Source of the DNA: Candidatus Micrarchaeum acidiphilum ARMAN-2
GTDB taxonomy: Archaea > Micrarchaeota > Micrarchaeia > Micrarchaeales > Micrarchaeaceae
Direction: 5' to 3'
Assembly (NCBI GenBank): GCA_009387755.1
Contig: GG697240.1
Span: 271,073 to 335,072 of the forward strand
DNA length: 64,000 nucleotides
The notes beneath the pieces were generated by a model. It was not told where the DNA came from, made no database searches, and saw only the letters and a list, made by a program, of their open reading frames with translations. Both the position numbers and the translations under genes were made by a program. Of the stretch, positions 42,529 to 51,318 are shown piece by piece. Position 1 is the stretch's first letter, and each line of letters opens with the position of its first letter.

Positions 42529-43740
42529 TCACAGCGCCATGTACGCAAATACCTTGGCGTCTTCGACCATGTCTGCTATCTTGCAGTACTCGTTTGGTAT
42601 GTGGGCAATGTCTTCGCAGGTTTCCCACGCAGCGGCAGGGATGTTCTCGTCGCGGAAGTGCTTTGCCACGGTGCCGCCGCCTATGCCTATGAACTTGGGC
42701 TCTTTATTCCTTAGGGACTTTATCGCATTAGCGAGCTCCACTGCGACCTTAGAATCGCTTTTGGTAGGAGGCGCAGGGTCTTCCCTGTTGAATATTTCCA
42801 CCTTGAATTTCGCGCCGGTATCAGCGCCGACTTTCGACGCTGCTTCGTTTATCGTATTGAGTATGTCGTCTATCTTGTATTCGGGCAGTATCCTGCAGTC
42901 CATATATGAAACCTCCTTGCCGGGCACTATGTTGGTGCTTTCTACGTTGGCTTCATGCTTGGTCATTTCAAACGTGGAATAATCAGAGGAAAACAGCGGG
43001 TTCTTGGCATTATATTTGCCGTGAAGGACCCTGTCTATTTCATAAAGCAGGCGGATCATTGCGCGATAGGCATTTACGCCCAGGTCCGGAGTGCTGGCGT
43101 GCACCTGCTTTCCAACCGCGGTAATCCGCAGCCATAGCACGCCCTTCTCTGCAATTTCTATTGACATTCCATCAGAGGTGCCGAAATCCGGCACGAGTAT
43201 AAGGTCGTCTTTGCCGAATATGTTCTCCTTCAGCAGCCGCTTTATGCCGTATTCACTGCCTACTTCCTCGTCGGCGGCAAGGCACACGCCGAAGTTGTAT
43301 CTTGGCTGAGCCTTCGCGTCTATGAGAGCCTTGAGTGCGTATATGCTTCCGATGGCAGACTGGCCGTCGTCGGTTGTGCCCCTGCCGTATATTTTGCCGT
43401 CCTTCTCTACGGGATCAAACGGATCGTGGTCCCACAGCGCCAGATCCCCTGGCGCAACGGTATCTATGTGCGATATTACCCAGAGCGTACTTTTTGCACC
43501 GCCGTATGTCGCTATGAGGTTAGACCTCTTCGCCTTGGAGTCGTCAACATAATCGTATCGCCTGACTTTTATCCCGAATCCGGATATGAGGCTTTCGAGC
43601 ATGTCGGCCCTTGCGGATTCGCCTTTGCCTCCGCTGAGCGGAGATATTGCTGGTATTTTTACCATGTCCTTGAGGGAATCTACCATCTTCCGCTCGCTGG
43701 CCGCCACGGCCTCGACAGCTACGGCTTTTGCGTTGTCCAA
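42529..43740 (-). CDS. M20 family zinc metallopeptidase (ArgE/DapE-like)
   Basis: A 403-residue hydrolase started at TTG 43740. Metal ligands: His in LWVISHIDTVAPGD, the bridging Asp in YGRGTTDDGQSA, Glu-Glu in CLAADEEVGSE, Asp in VPDFGTSDG, and a final His near GGTVAKHFRD. The lid/dimerisation domain sits in the middle. Family members cleave N-acyl amino acids or di/tripeptides. No arg or dap biosynthesis genes adjoin it, so peptide salvage is likely. Confidence 0.88.
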   Translation of the reverse strand: MDNAKAVAVEAVAASERKMVDSLKDMVKIPAISPLSGGKGESARADMLESLISGFGIKVRRYDYVDDSKAKRSNLIATYGGAKSTLWVISHIDTVAPGDLALWDHDPFDPVEKDGKIYGRGTTDDGQSAIGSIYALKALIDAKAQPRYNFGVCLAADEEVGSEYGIKRLLKENIFGKDDLILVPDFGTSDGMSIEIAEKGVLWLRITAVGKQVHASTPDLGVNAYRAMIRLLYEIDRVLHGKYNAKNPLFSSDYSTFEMTKHEANVESTNIVPGKEVSYMDCRILPEYKIDDILNTINEAASKVGADTGAKFKVEIFNREDPAPPTKSDSKVAVELANAIKSLRNKEPKFIGIGGGTVAKHFRDENIPAAAWETCEDIAHIPNEYCKIADMVEDAKVFAYMAL

Positions 43741-45055
43741 TCAATCACTTAGCCCAAGGGGCACTATAAGGATATAGCGATACAAATAAATACTTTTTTG
43801 TTAGTAAAGATATTACTCGTCTAATGCTGGCGGCATTTATTGCTGTTGCATTGCCGTCGCGTGATTATTGCCTTACATTTCATGCTTTGTTAAATTGTTA
43901 GTTTTATTGATGTGTTATGAAAATTCCTGCTTGGAATTGGATGCAGTCTTGAGGAGTGCAAAATGGTACCTACAATTGCAATTTAAGTACACAGGCCAGA
44001 ACATCGATTCCAGTCGATGCTGCTGGAGGGCACTGCTATCAGATTTCGACAGCCATGCAAGTCGGCTCAACGGCTTCGTTGGGCGGCGTACGGCTCAGTA
44101 ACACGTAGTTAACCTAACGTAAAGAGGCGAATAACCTCGGGAAACTGAGGCTAATGCACCATAGGCTAGAACACCTGGAAGGAGTACTAGTCGAAAGGGG
44201 CGCAAATCGCAGCGTTTCCGCTTTACGATGGGACTGCGGCGGATCAGGCAGATGGCGGGGTAACGGCCCACCATACCGATAACCCGTAGGGGATGTGGGA
44301 GCATAGGCCCCGAGAAGGGCACTGAGACAATGGCCCTAGCGCTACGGCGTGCAGCAGGCGCGCAAACTCCACAATGCGCGTAAGCGTGATGGGGGGAATC
44401 TGAGTGGTTCACTTAGTGAACCTTTTGCCAAGTACAGCAAGCTTGGAGAATAAGTGCTGGGCAAGACCGGTGGCAGCCGCCACGGTAATACCGGCAGCAC
44501 AAGTGGTGTCCACGATTATTGGGCTTAAAGCGCTCGTAGCCGGCCGATGTCGTCTCGCGTGAAATATTGGCGCTCAACGTCAATGCGGGCGTGAGATACC
44601 CATCGGCTAGGGAGCGGGTGAGGTCAGGAGTACTTATGGGGGAGGGGCTAAATCCTGTAATCCCATAAGGACTAACAGTGGCGAAGGCGCCTGACTAGAA
44701 CGCATCCGACGGTGAGGAGCGAAGGCTAGGAGAACGAATCGGATCAGATACCCGAGTAGCCCTAGCAGTAAATTATGCAGACTCTGGTGTTGCAAGCATC
44801 ACGAATGCTTGCAGTACCGTAGCACAAGTGTTAAGTCTGCCGCCTGGGGAGTACGGCCGCAAGGTTGAAACTTAAAGCAATTGGCGGGGGAGCACACAAG
44901 GGGTGGATGCTGCGGTTTAATTGAATCCAACGTCGGAAATCTTACCAGAAGCGACGGCAGGGTGAAGGTCAGACTGAAGATCTTACTTGACAAGCCGAGA
45001 GGTAGTGCATGGCGACCGTCAGCTCGTGGTGTGAACTGTCCGGTTAAGTCCGGTA

Positions 45056-45574
45056 AGTCTATGAGTGATGCGATGACGCAAAAACTAAAACTGAACCCAA
45101 ACATATGTTACATTATCGGCATATACGCTGCCGGTAGAAAGGAAGGCATAGGAGTCGAATCTAGCGAGGATCCGCTTATAGAGAGATTCGTCAAGATCTC
45201 TATGGACGAGTTCTCGTTGGAGCCGAACAGGATACGCATAGAGAAGGCGCATGGAAACATCACGCATGCGTACTTCTACAACTCCAGGATAAAGAAGTTC
45301 ATAGAAAAGACCCTGGAGAGGAAGGAACACGTATTCAAGTACAGGAACGGCTATTCAGGGGCGTATTTCGCCGGGATATTCGACTGCATAGGGTCCGTTG
45401 AAAAAAGCGGACTACGCATGCGCGGCCTTGACCTTTCGGATGCGATGCTGCTTGAAAAACTTGGCATGCATACCGAGGGCTATAAATCGCTCAGGATAAA
45501 GAACCAGGGCGATTTCATAACGCTTATAAAGGGTTTTAGCGTAAAGGTTGCGAGCGTCGCTCATTGACCCGGTA
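45056..45574 (+). other. BHB-type archaeal intron in 16S rRNA (519 nt)
   Basis: Inserted near E. coli position 1100, inside AAGTCCGG-TAACGAG. CCGGTAA occurs at both junctions (45050-45056 and 45569-45575). CCGG (45050-45053) pairs with CCGG (45569-45572) as the 4-bp central helix. Both bulges read TAA, and the inner helix is GTC-T-ATGAG with CTCAT-T-GAC. Cutting between bulge bases 2 and 3 joins the exons as CCGGTAACGAG. The intron encodes a LAGLIDADG protein. Confidence 0.9.
45073..45567 (+). CDS. LAGLIDADG intron-encoded protein with degenerate active site
   Basis: A 164-residue single-chain LAGLIDADG protein from ATG 45073 (GTG five bases before; ATG 45061 is an in-frame alternative). The two helices are YIIGIYAAGRK (about 13-23) and YFAGIFDCIGS (about 98-108). 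The position of the catalytic acid, normally D or E before the final Gly, is Gly21 in the first and Ile106 in the second. DNA cleavage is therefore doubtful. A maturase or structural role, or recent decay, is possible. The frame is intact. Confidence 0.88.
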   Translation: MTQKLKLNPNICYIIGIYAAGRKEGIGVESSEDPLIERFVKISMDEFSLEPNRIRIEKAHGNITHAYFYNSRIKKFIEKTLERKEHVFKYRNGYSGAYFAGIFDCIGSVEKSGLRMRGLDLSDAMLLEKLGMHTEGYKSLRIKNQGDFITLIKGFSVKVASVAH

Positions 45575-45848
45575 ACGAGCGAGACCTTTGTCAACAGTTG
45601 CCACTGGCTTAGAGATAAGCCAAGCACTCTGTTGGGACCGCCTCTGTTTAAAGAGGAGGAAGGAAAAGGCGACGATACGTCAGTATGCTCTGAATCTTCT
45701 GGGCAACACGCGGCATACAAAGAGTGGTACAATGGGATGCAATGCCGAAAGGCAAAGCTAACCCCCTAAAACCACCCTAAGTTCGGATTGAGGGCTGAAA
45801 CTCGCCCTCATGAAGCTGGAATCCCTAGTAATCGCTTGTCACTATCGA

Positions 45849-45884
<36 letters not shown>

Positions 45885-46218
45885 TACCAAGTCACCCAAG
45901 TGGGGTCCTAGTGAGGCAACGCCTCTGGCGTTTTCGAATTAGGGTTCCGCGAGGAGGGCTAAGGTATAACAAGGTATCCGTAGGGGAACCTGCGGATAGA
46001 TCACCTCAAATTGATTAGTGTGCAAAGCAAATAGGTGCCTGCATTAATCCTCAAGACTGCAGTTTTTATATTTAGAGCGCGAGCTATTTTCGCGGTTTGC
46101 CAGCAGATTGTCAACGGTAACGGATGCCTCTTTCTTGCGAATTGAATTGTCTTTTCACAGACAACGCAAACAAACATAAAAAATTAGACGAGAAGAATTC
46201 AAGTAACAAAAGTGTCAA

Positions 46219-46686
46219 TTATTTATGCCAAACTGGGGGTCTCTGCTTTTCAATTTCCTTTATTATTTTTTGCTTTACATCCTCGGGGAACTCTATTATC
46301 TTTTCCTCCCCGTATTCCCTTCTCCTTCTTTTCACCATCCGTATAATCTCATAATATTTCTTCGTTTGATTCTTTACTCCCCTTTTATCTTCCGGCAAAT
46401 CATAATCAATAGGTACATGCGGGATATGAACGGCTGGATAAAAATCCTCCTCGGATATCTTCTCTTTGCGACCTCTTAATAAGAGTGTTTCTCTTTCATG
46501 TAAAACTTCTTTCTTCTTCCACCCTGTTACGGAAATAGAACCACCTATAAATTTGTCGTGTCTATTAGAAAGTTGAATCTTTAATACTTTTGCATCGATA
46601 ATAATAGGAAGTTGACATTTATCTAGGTAAAGTGTGCCTAATTTCTCGAAATGCTCAAACGCTATTGAGAATGCCGAAATTTCCAA
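46219..46686 (-). CDS. Hypothetical AT-rich protein, 155 aa
   Basis: A 155-residue soluble protein, basic in its C-terminal half (IIRMVKRRRREYGEEKIIEFPEDVKQKIIKEIEK). It is clearly more AT-rich than its neighbours and lies in the gap after the 16S gene, a common landing site for foreign DNA. There is no recognisable domain, no TM and no obvious ribosome site. It may be acquired. Confidence 0.55.
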   Translation of the reverse strand: MEISAFSIAFEHFEKLGTLYLDKCQLPIIIDAKVLKIQLSNRHDKFIGGSISVTGWKKKEVLHERETLLLRGRKEKISEEDFYPAVHIPHVPIDYDLPEDKRGVKNQTKKYYEIIRMVKRRRREYGEEKIIEFPEDVKQKIIKEIEKQRPPVWHK

Positions 46687-46779
46687 ATGTCAACTTGCCA
46701 AATAATATTCCGACTGGATGATATCTAATTTCGAAACGTTTTTAGCTGTTTAAAACAATAATTGCATGCAAGTGATAAA

Positions 46780-47286
46780 ATGAATTTTTCTAAGCAGACA
46801 GAAGATTTTCCTGAGACGTTCTATGCTTTCATAGAGATACCGCAGGGCAGCAGCATTAAATACGAATACAAGGAGGACCTTGAGGCGGTTGTCGTAGACA
46901 GATTCCTTTTCACTTCAATGAATTACCCGACCAATTACGGATTTGTGCTTGGCACCAAAGGAAAGGACGGCGACCCTCTTGACGTTCTTGTCATGTCCCA
47001 GTCGCCGATAGCAAGCGGTATGGCAATAAAGGTCAGACCAATAGGCATTGCCGTCATGAGCGACGAGGAGGGCTCTGACAACAAGGTAATAGCGGTGCCT
47101 GTGGAAAAGGTCGACCCTTCCTTTGGATCATACAAGAATGCATCAGACATACCTGAATTCATGAAGAACAGGCTAAAGCACTTCTTCGAGCACTATAAGG
47201 AGCTTGAGAAGGGCAAGTTCATGAAGTTCGAAAAGTTCGAGAGCAAAGAGGAAGCCATGAAGGAGCTTAAGGAATCAAGGCTTTGA
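46780..47286 (+). CDS. ppa: Inorganic pyrophosphatase (family I)
   Basis: A 168-residue enzyme from ATG 46780. It shows the family I pattern FYAFIEIPQGSSIKYEYKED, NYGFVLGTKGKDGDPLDVLVM with the catalytic DxDPxD-type acids, and VIAVPVEKVDP. It hydrolyses PPi released by biosynthesis. Single gene with GTGATAAA before the start. Confidence 0.95.
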   Translation: MNFSKQTEDFPETFYAFIEIPQGSSIKYEYKEDLEAVVVDRFLFTSMNYPTNYGFVLGTKGKDGDPLDVLVMSQSPIASGMAIKVRPIGIAVMSDEEGSDNKVIAVPVEKVDPSFGSYKNASDIPEFMKNRLKHFFEHYKELEKGKFMKFEKFESKEEAMKELKESRL

Positions 47287-47334
47287 TTTCAGGTAGTCCT
47301 TTCTGAAAGTTATGCTTTTACTTTTTTACTCCTA

Positions 47335-47754
47335 ATGCCTTTTATGGCATTGGTGCTTTTTATATGCAAGGAAAACGCCTACAGGAGCCAAATTGCAGAG
47401 GCGATATTCAACAGCTTATCTAAAAGAAATCGCGCAATCAGCGCTTCAGGCGCAGAGCCTTCCATGGAAGTCAGTCGGGATGCGATAATGCTCCTCAAGA
47501 AAATGTATGGAATAGACATGAGCGGCCAGAAGCCAAAGAGGCTTACTGGCGAAATGCTAGCATCCGCATCTAAGATCATAACAGTCTGCAATCCGGAAGA
47601 CTGCGTATTGCTGCCTAAGAAATACAATGCAGAGCACTGGAACGTACCAAAATTTGAAGGTATGGATGAAGAGGATAAAGAAAAAAATCTTGCGCGGCTA
47701 TATGCAATGGTGAAAGACCTTGTTGAAAAGCTAGAGCCTTTTATGCGATCTTGA
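47335..47754 (+). CDS. Low-molecular-weight phosphatase/arsenate reductase-like protein
   Basis: A 139-residue LMW-PTP fold protein. The P-loop is CKENAYRS (C-x5-R-S) at about residue 11, versus CxxNAGRS in ArsC. The downstream TVCNPEDC region holds the candidate redox cysteines of thioredoxin-linked arsenate reductase, but the pattern is not perfect. It could reduce arsenate or act as a tyrosine phosphatase. It lies beside the mercury-type cluster. The start may be ATG 47344. Its end overlaps the convergent hxlR-type gene by 24 bp. Confidence 0.75.
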   Translation: MPFMALVLFICKENAYRSQIAEAIFNSLSKRNRAISASGAEPSMEVSRDAIMLLKKMYGIDMSGQKPKRLTGEMLASASKIITVCNPEDCVLLPKKYNAEHWNVPKFEGMDEEDKEKNLARLYAMVKDLVEKLEPFMRS

Positions 47755-48096
47755 AAGCTGGCCGTCCATTTCCACTGCAACACTGCAATTTGCATCGCTG
47801 CAGAATGGCCTGGACCATTTCAGCAGCGGCAATGCGGCGCTGTCAAGATCCTGCCCTTTTTCAGTTATTTTGTAGAATGCTGCATCGCCGGAACTTTCCC
47901 TGCGTATCAGGTCATTGTCCGCCATAAGCTTTAGAACGTCTGCAAGGCCTTTTGGGCTTATCGGATGTAGCCTTGCAAGCAGTTCGTTATATCTTGATGG
48001 CCCATAGACGGCAATGCTGTTCAATGTAAGAAGCAGCCACTTCTTCGAGACCAGAGAAAGAGCTTCCTGTGCTGCACATGTACTCGCATTTTTCAT
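47731..48096 (-). CDS. HxlR-family transcription regulator
   Basis: A 121-residue winged-helix protein with the HxlR pattern: CAAQEALSLVSKKWLLLTLNSI, SRYNELLARLHPISPKGLADVLKLMADNDLI as the DNA-binding unit, and ALPLLKWSR near the end. Cys7, Cys98 and Cys103 could sense thiol-reactive agents or metals. It is divergent from the MerT/F-like gene across an 81-bp region that contains overlapping palindromes, its likely operator. Confidence 0.85.
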   Translation of the reverse strand: MKNASTCAAQEALSLVSKKWLLLTLNSIAVYGPSRYNELLARLHPISPKGLADVLKLMADNDLIRRESSGDAAFYKITEKGQDLDSAALPLLKWSRPFCSDANCSVAVEMDGQLSRSHKRL

Positions 48097-48125
48097 TAGA
48101 CCACTTTTGATACCATCTTGTTCAG

Positions 48126-48148
48126 CTTTATAACTATAAAGTTTATAG
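48126..48148. promoter_or_regulatory. Overlapping palindromic operator in the hxlR-mer divergent region
   Basis: CTTTATA-AC-TATAAAG (48126-48141) is a perfect 7+7 inverted repeat. CTATAAA-G-TTTATAG (48134-48148) is a second one that shares its centre half. The sites sit between the starts at 48096 (minus) and 48178 (plus) where TATA boxes are expected, so binding of the HxlR dimer would control both genes. Confidence 0.6.
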
Positions 48149-48177
48149 CTTAAATATCTTGCCCTGTATATTTAATT

Positions 48178-48714
48178 ATGGCATACGCAGCCAGTTATAC
48201 CGGATTTGGCAAGGCAAACATGTTCGAGGATATTGTAGCGGCAGTTGGCATGTTTAAGGCAATATTTGTGGGGCTTTTGTTGATTTTCTTCTTAGCTTAT
48301 TATGCCCTGTTTTACTACTTTCATTTCGGGCTTGTACTTTTCGGAACATATTATTACATTTATTATATTGTCGTTTCTGCAGCAGCACTTTCGGCATTGG
48401 CTTCATTGTCAATAACAGTTGGCCTTTATTCGAGGAGGCTTCAGAGTGCTGTCAAAAAAACTGCCATAAAAAGCAATGCGGGCATTTACGCTTTTGTTGT
48501 GAGCCTGATACCTTCCACCATGTGCTGCACTCCGGTAATACCTTCCGTTCTTGTTGCTGTGTTTGGATCCGGCGGTATAGCGCTTGCCTCAGGCGCAGTG
48601 CAGGGCTTTCTTTCAAGCTTCAGTCCGGCATTTATTGTTCTGGCAGCCCTGCTCATGGCATTCTCAGTGCGTTCGTCGCTTGCAAGGTGCCGCAAGCAAT
48701 CATGCAACTGTTAG
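48178..48714 (+). CDS. MerT/MerF-like mercury transport membrane protein
   Basis: A 178-residue protein with about four TM helices. Residues 112-121 read PSTMCCTPVI, like the Cys-pair motif CCFTPV of MerF, and the tail ends CRKQSCNC (Cys171, 176, 178), like the cytosolic Cys pair that hands Hg(II) to MerA. The thioredoxin gene follows 8 bp later, then merA. The transport assignment combines these motifs and context; overall similarity to MerT/F is weak. Confidence 0.6.
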   Translation: MAYAASYTGFGKANMFEDIVAAVGMFKAIFVGLLLIFFLAYYALFYYFHFGLVLFGTYYYIYYIVVSAAALSALASLSITVGLYSRRLQSAVKKTAIKSNAGIYAFVVSLIPSTMCCTPVIPSVLVAVFGSGGIALASGAVQGFLSSFSPAFIVLAALLMAFSVRSSLARCRKQSCNC

Positions 48715-48722
48715 GTGATAAT

Positions 48723-49295
48723 ATGGGTAAAAAGAAAAAATTTGTGTATATAGCAGTTTTAGCAATCGCAGCAATAGTGGCCTATTTCATCATTGCCGGG
48801 CAGAACAATACGCATGCAAGCAGCTTCATGCCGCCGATCGGAGCCAAGGCGCCAAACTACGAATTTGTGTACTCGTCCAACGGAACTGTTGCCAACGTAT
48901 CTTCGCTTAGAGGAACGCCGGTCTTGCTGTGGTTTGTCGCGACGTGGTGCAGCGGGTGCGCGGTCGGAAACGAAATGCTCAACGGCAACATGAGCTATTT
49001 TAAGAGCCATGGCATAAAGGTTATTGAAGTCGAACTCTATAACGACTTGGGCTACAGCGGCGCACCGATTGCAAGCTTTGTCTCTGATTATGCGCCAGCG
49101 GCTGAAAAATACAGCAACTTCGAAAGTGCAGTTTCTAGCTACGGCCTTACGCTTGCATACGACAAAGACGGCTACCTTGACGTGTATTATCTGATAGGGC
49201 CCAATGGTGATATAGTCTACGAAAACGACGGCAGCCTTGCTGCAACAATGCCGCAGCTCAAAGACAAGATAAATTCGCTGCCTAATATTTTATGA
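48723..49295 (+). CDS. Membrane-anchored thioredoxin (TlpA/ResA-like)
   Basis: A 190-residue protein from ATG 48723, five bases after GGTG. One TM anchor (about 7-25) is followed by an outward-facing thioredoxin fold with active site TWCSGC (Cys76, Cys79) and a later YYLIGPNGDIVYENDG strand. Position between the MerT/F-like gene and merA suggests it keeps thiols reduced or shuttles metal outside the membrane. Confidence 0.85.
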   Translation: MGKKKKFVYIAVLAIAAIVAYFIIAGQNNTHASSFMPPIGAKAPNYEFVYSSNGTVANVSSLRGTPVLLWFVATWCSGCAVGNEMLNGNMSYFKSHGIKVIEVELYNDLGYSGAPIASFVSDYAPAAEKYSNFESAVSSYGLTLAYDKDGYLDVYYLIGPNGDIVYENDGSLAATMPQLKDKINSLPNIL

Positions 49296-49304
49296 GTTGA
49301 GATT

Positions 49305-50720
49305 ATGGAAAAATTTGATTATGTAATAATCGGGCAGGGCTCTGCCGCGTTTTCGGCAGCCATAAAAGCCAATGAACTCGGGAAAAATACATTGATGATA
49401 GGCAAAAATGCTACTGCCGGCGCAGTACTTGGCGGCACATGCATAAATGTCGGTTGTGTGCCGAGCAAACGCATGATATCTGTTGCAAGATTTTTCAAGG
49501 AGCTCAGCTTAAAGCGGTTTGGCGGAATCAATTATGATTTAGGAAGCCTGGAATATGAAAGAGTTGTGGAAGAAAAAGATGAGCTGCTTAAGACGCTTCA
49601 CAAATCTAAATACGAAGACGTTATCGGATCGATGGAAAACGTTCATTACCTTAACGAGTTTGGAAGCTTTACTAGCCGAACGTCCATAAAGGCCGGGAAA
49701 AAGGAAATTGAAGCTGACAGGGTACTGATTGCAACAGGTGCTAGAGCTTTCATACCAAAAATTGAAGGCATAGAAAAAATTGATTATTTAGACAACGAGA
49801 AAGCGCTTGCCTTAAAAGGGCTGCCTCGCAGCATCATAGTGGTTGGCGGCAGGGCCGTTGGCCTCGAATTCGCGCAGATGTTCTCCATGTTCGGATCAAA
49901 GGTTACAGTCCTGCAGCGCAGCCCTACGATACTCCCAAACTGGGAACCGGTAATAGCCAAGAGGCTTGAAAAGTACCTGATAGAGGATGGCATAGATGTA
50001 ATAACAAATGCTGCTCCAAAGAAGTTTTACAAAAGCGAGGGCAAGATTATGGTAGATGTTGAGTTGGATGGCAATGTAAAAACGTTTTCGGCTGAGAAGC
50101 TTCTTATGGCGACCGGCAGGGCCCCCAATACAGACATGCTTGACCTTGAAAAAGCATCTGTTGAAACATACGGAAACGGCTTTGTCAAGATAGACAACAC
50201 TATGCGGACAGGCAGCACAGGCATCTTTGCTGCCGGGGATGTGACGGGCAGTCCGATGCTCGAAACACTTGCTGCCAAGGAGGGCAATCTGGCTACGCAG
50301 AATGCATTTGGAGGCGGCAAGCTTAAAATAAACATAAACGAAGTGCCAAGCGCCGTTTTCACAGAACCTGAGGCTGCAATGGTGGGGAAAACAGAGGAGC
50401 AGGTAATAAGCGATTTGAAAAATTGCGGATGCAACGTTCTTCCGGCCTACGCAATAGCGAAGGCCAACATAATATCAGATACGAGAGGGTTGATAAAAGT
50501 CGTGATAAATCCCAAAACCCACGAGATACTTGGGGTCCACATGCTTGCTCATGGAGCAGCGGATCTGATACATGAGGGAGTAATGGCAGTCAAGTTTCAC
50601 CTTAAGCTGGAAGACATAATAGATACTGTGCATGTGTTCCCGACCATGAGCGAGGGATTCAAGCTCGCCTGCCAGTCTTTTTTCGCGGACGTTTCAAAGC
50701 TGAGCTGCTGCACGGTATGA
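49305..50720 (+). CDS. merA: Mercuric reductase MerA
   Basis: A 471-residue FAD/NAD(P)H disulfide oxidoreductase. FAD site DYVIIGQGSAAFSAA, redox-active Cys46 and Cys51 in GGTCINVGCVPS, NAD(P) site IIVVGGRAVGLEFAQ, and C-terminal dimerisation domain. The end KLSCCTV holds the vicinal Cys468-Cys469 pair that defines MerA and binds Hg(II) for reduction to Hg(0); lipoamide dehydrogenases lack it. The N-terminal HMA domain is absent, as in several archaeal MerA proteins. Last gene of the cluster. Confidence 0.92.
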   Translation: MEKFDYVIIGQGSAAFSAAIKANELGKNTLMIGKNATAGAVLGGTCINVGCVPSKRMISVARFFKELSLKRFGGINYDLGSLEYERVVEEKDELLKTLHKSKYEDVIGSMENVHYLNEFGSFTSRTSIKAGKKEIEADRVLIATGARAFIPKIEGIEKIDYLDNEKALALKGLPRSIIVVGGRAVGLEFAQMFSMFGSKVTVLQRSPTILPNWEPVIAKRLEKYLIEDGIDVITNAAPKKFYKSEGKIMVDVELDGNVKTFSAEKLLMATGRAPNTDMLDLEKASVETYGNGFVKIDNTMRTGSTGIFAAGDVTGSPMLETLAAKEGNLATQNAFGGGKLKININEVPSAVFTEPEAAMVGKTEEQVISDLKNCGCNVLPAYAIAKANIISDTRGLIKVVINPKTHEILGVHMLAHGAADLIHEGVMAVKFHLKLEDIIDTVHVFPTMSEGFKLACQSFFADVSKLSCCTV

Positions 50721-50793
50721 GTCTGATTGCGCTGCGCCAGTAACTTGCATGGCTTGCTGCACAGTAAGCACAAAAATGCAAAAACAGCTATAG

Positions 50794-51303
50794 CTATACC
50801 CTTCTGCCGCGCTTGCCCCCTGGTCTCCTTGTGGTGTCTGTAGGTATTGGCGTTACGTCTTCGATTCTGTTCACTCTTAGGCCGCTCCTTGCAAGCACCC
50901 TGACTACAGCCTGGGCACCATGCCCTGGAGTTTTTGAGCCGTGGCCTCCGGGCGCCCTTATCTCTATGTTTATGTTTGTTATGCCCTTTTCCTTGGCTTC
51001 TGCGGCGACCTTGTATGCTGCCTGCATTGCTGCGTAAGGCGAGCCTTCCTGCGAATCCGCATTGACCATCATCCCTCCGCTTCCTACGGCTATGGTTTCG
51101 GATCCGCTCAGGTCTGTAAGAGTTATTATCGTATCGTTCTTTGATGAGTATACATGAGCAACTGCCCACCTCTCAGGCTTTGGCTTTGTCTTGGCTTCCT
51201 CCATAGCCTTTGCCTCGTAGGAGACGTTTTCCTTTTCCTTTTTCTTGGTCTGGGATTCGGCCTCCTGGGCTTTTGCGGCCTTCGATGATCCTTTTTTAGC
51301 CAT
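50794..51303 (-). CDS. rps11: Ribosomal protein S11
   Basis: A 169-residue S11. The core from about residue 45 shows [44 protein letters not shown] and the terminal [11 protein letters not shown]. The first 44 residues are an extra Lys/Glu/Ala-rich extension not found in typical ~130-residue archaeal S11. Last of the S13-S4-S11 operon; rpo3 and L18e, which often follow, are absent. Confidence 0.95.
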   Translation of the reverse strand: MAKKGSSKAAKAQEAESQTKKKEKENVSYEAKAMEEAKTKPKPERWAVAHVYSSKNDTIITLTDLSGSETIAVGSGGMMVNADSQEGSPYAAMQAAYKVAAEAKEKGITNINIEIRAPGGHGSKTPGHGAQAVVRVLARSGLRVNRIEDVTPIPTDTTRRPGGKRGRRV

Positions 51304-51318
51304 TTATGAACACCATTA

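Noticed and set aside
44881..45072. Extended start of the LAGLIDADG frame within the upstream 16S exon
   Set aside because: Those codons are 16S rRNA sequence; the protein most likely starts inside the intron at 45061 or 45073.
46010..46218. 23S rRNA or spacer tRNA after the 16S gene
   Set aside because: The sequence after the processing stem is short, AT-rich and leads into a protein gene; no rRNA or tRNA motifs are present.
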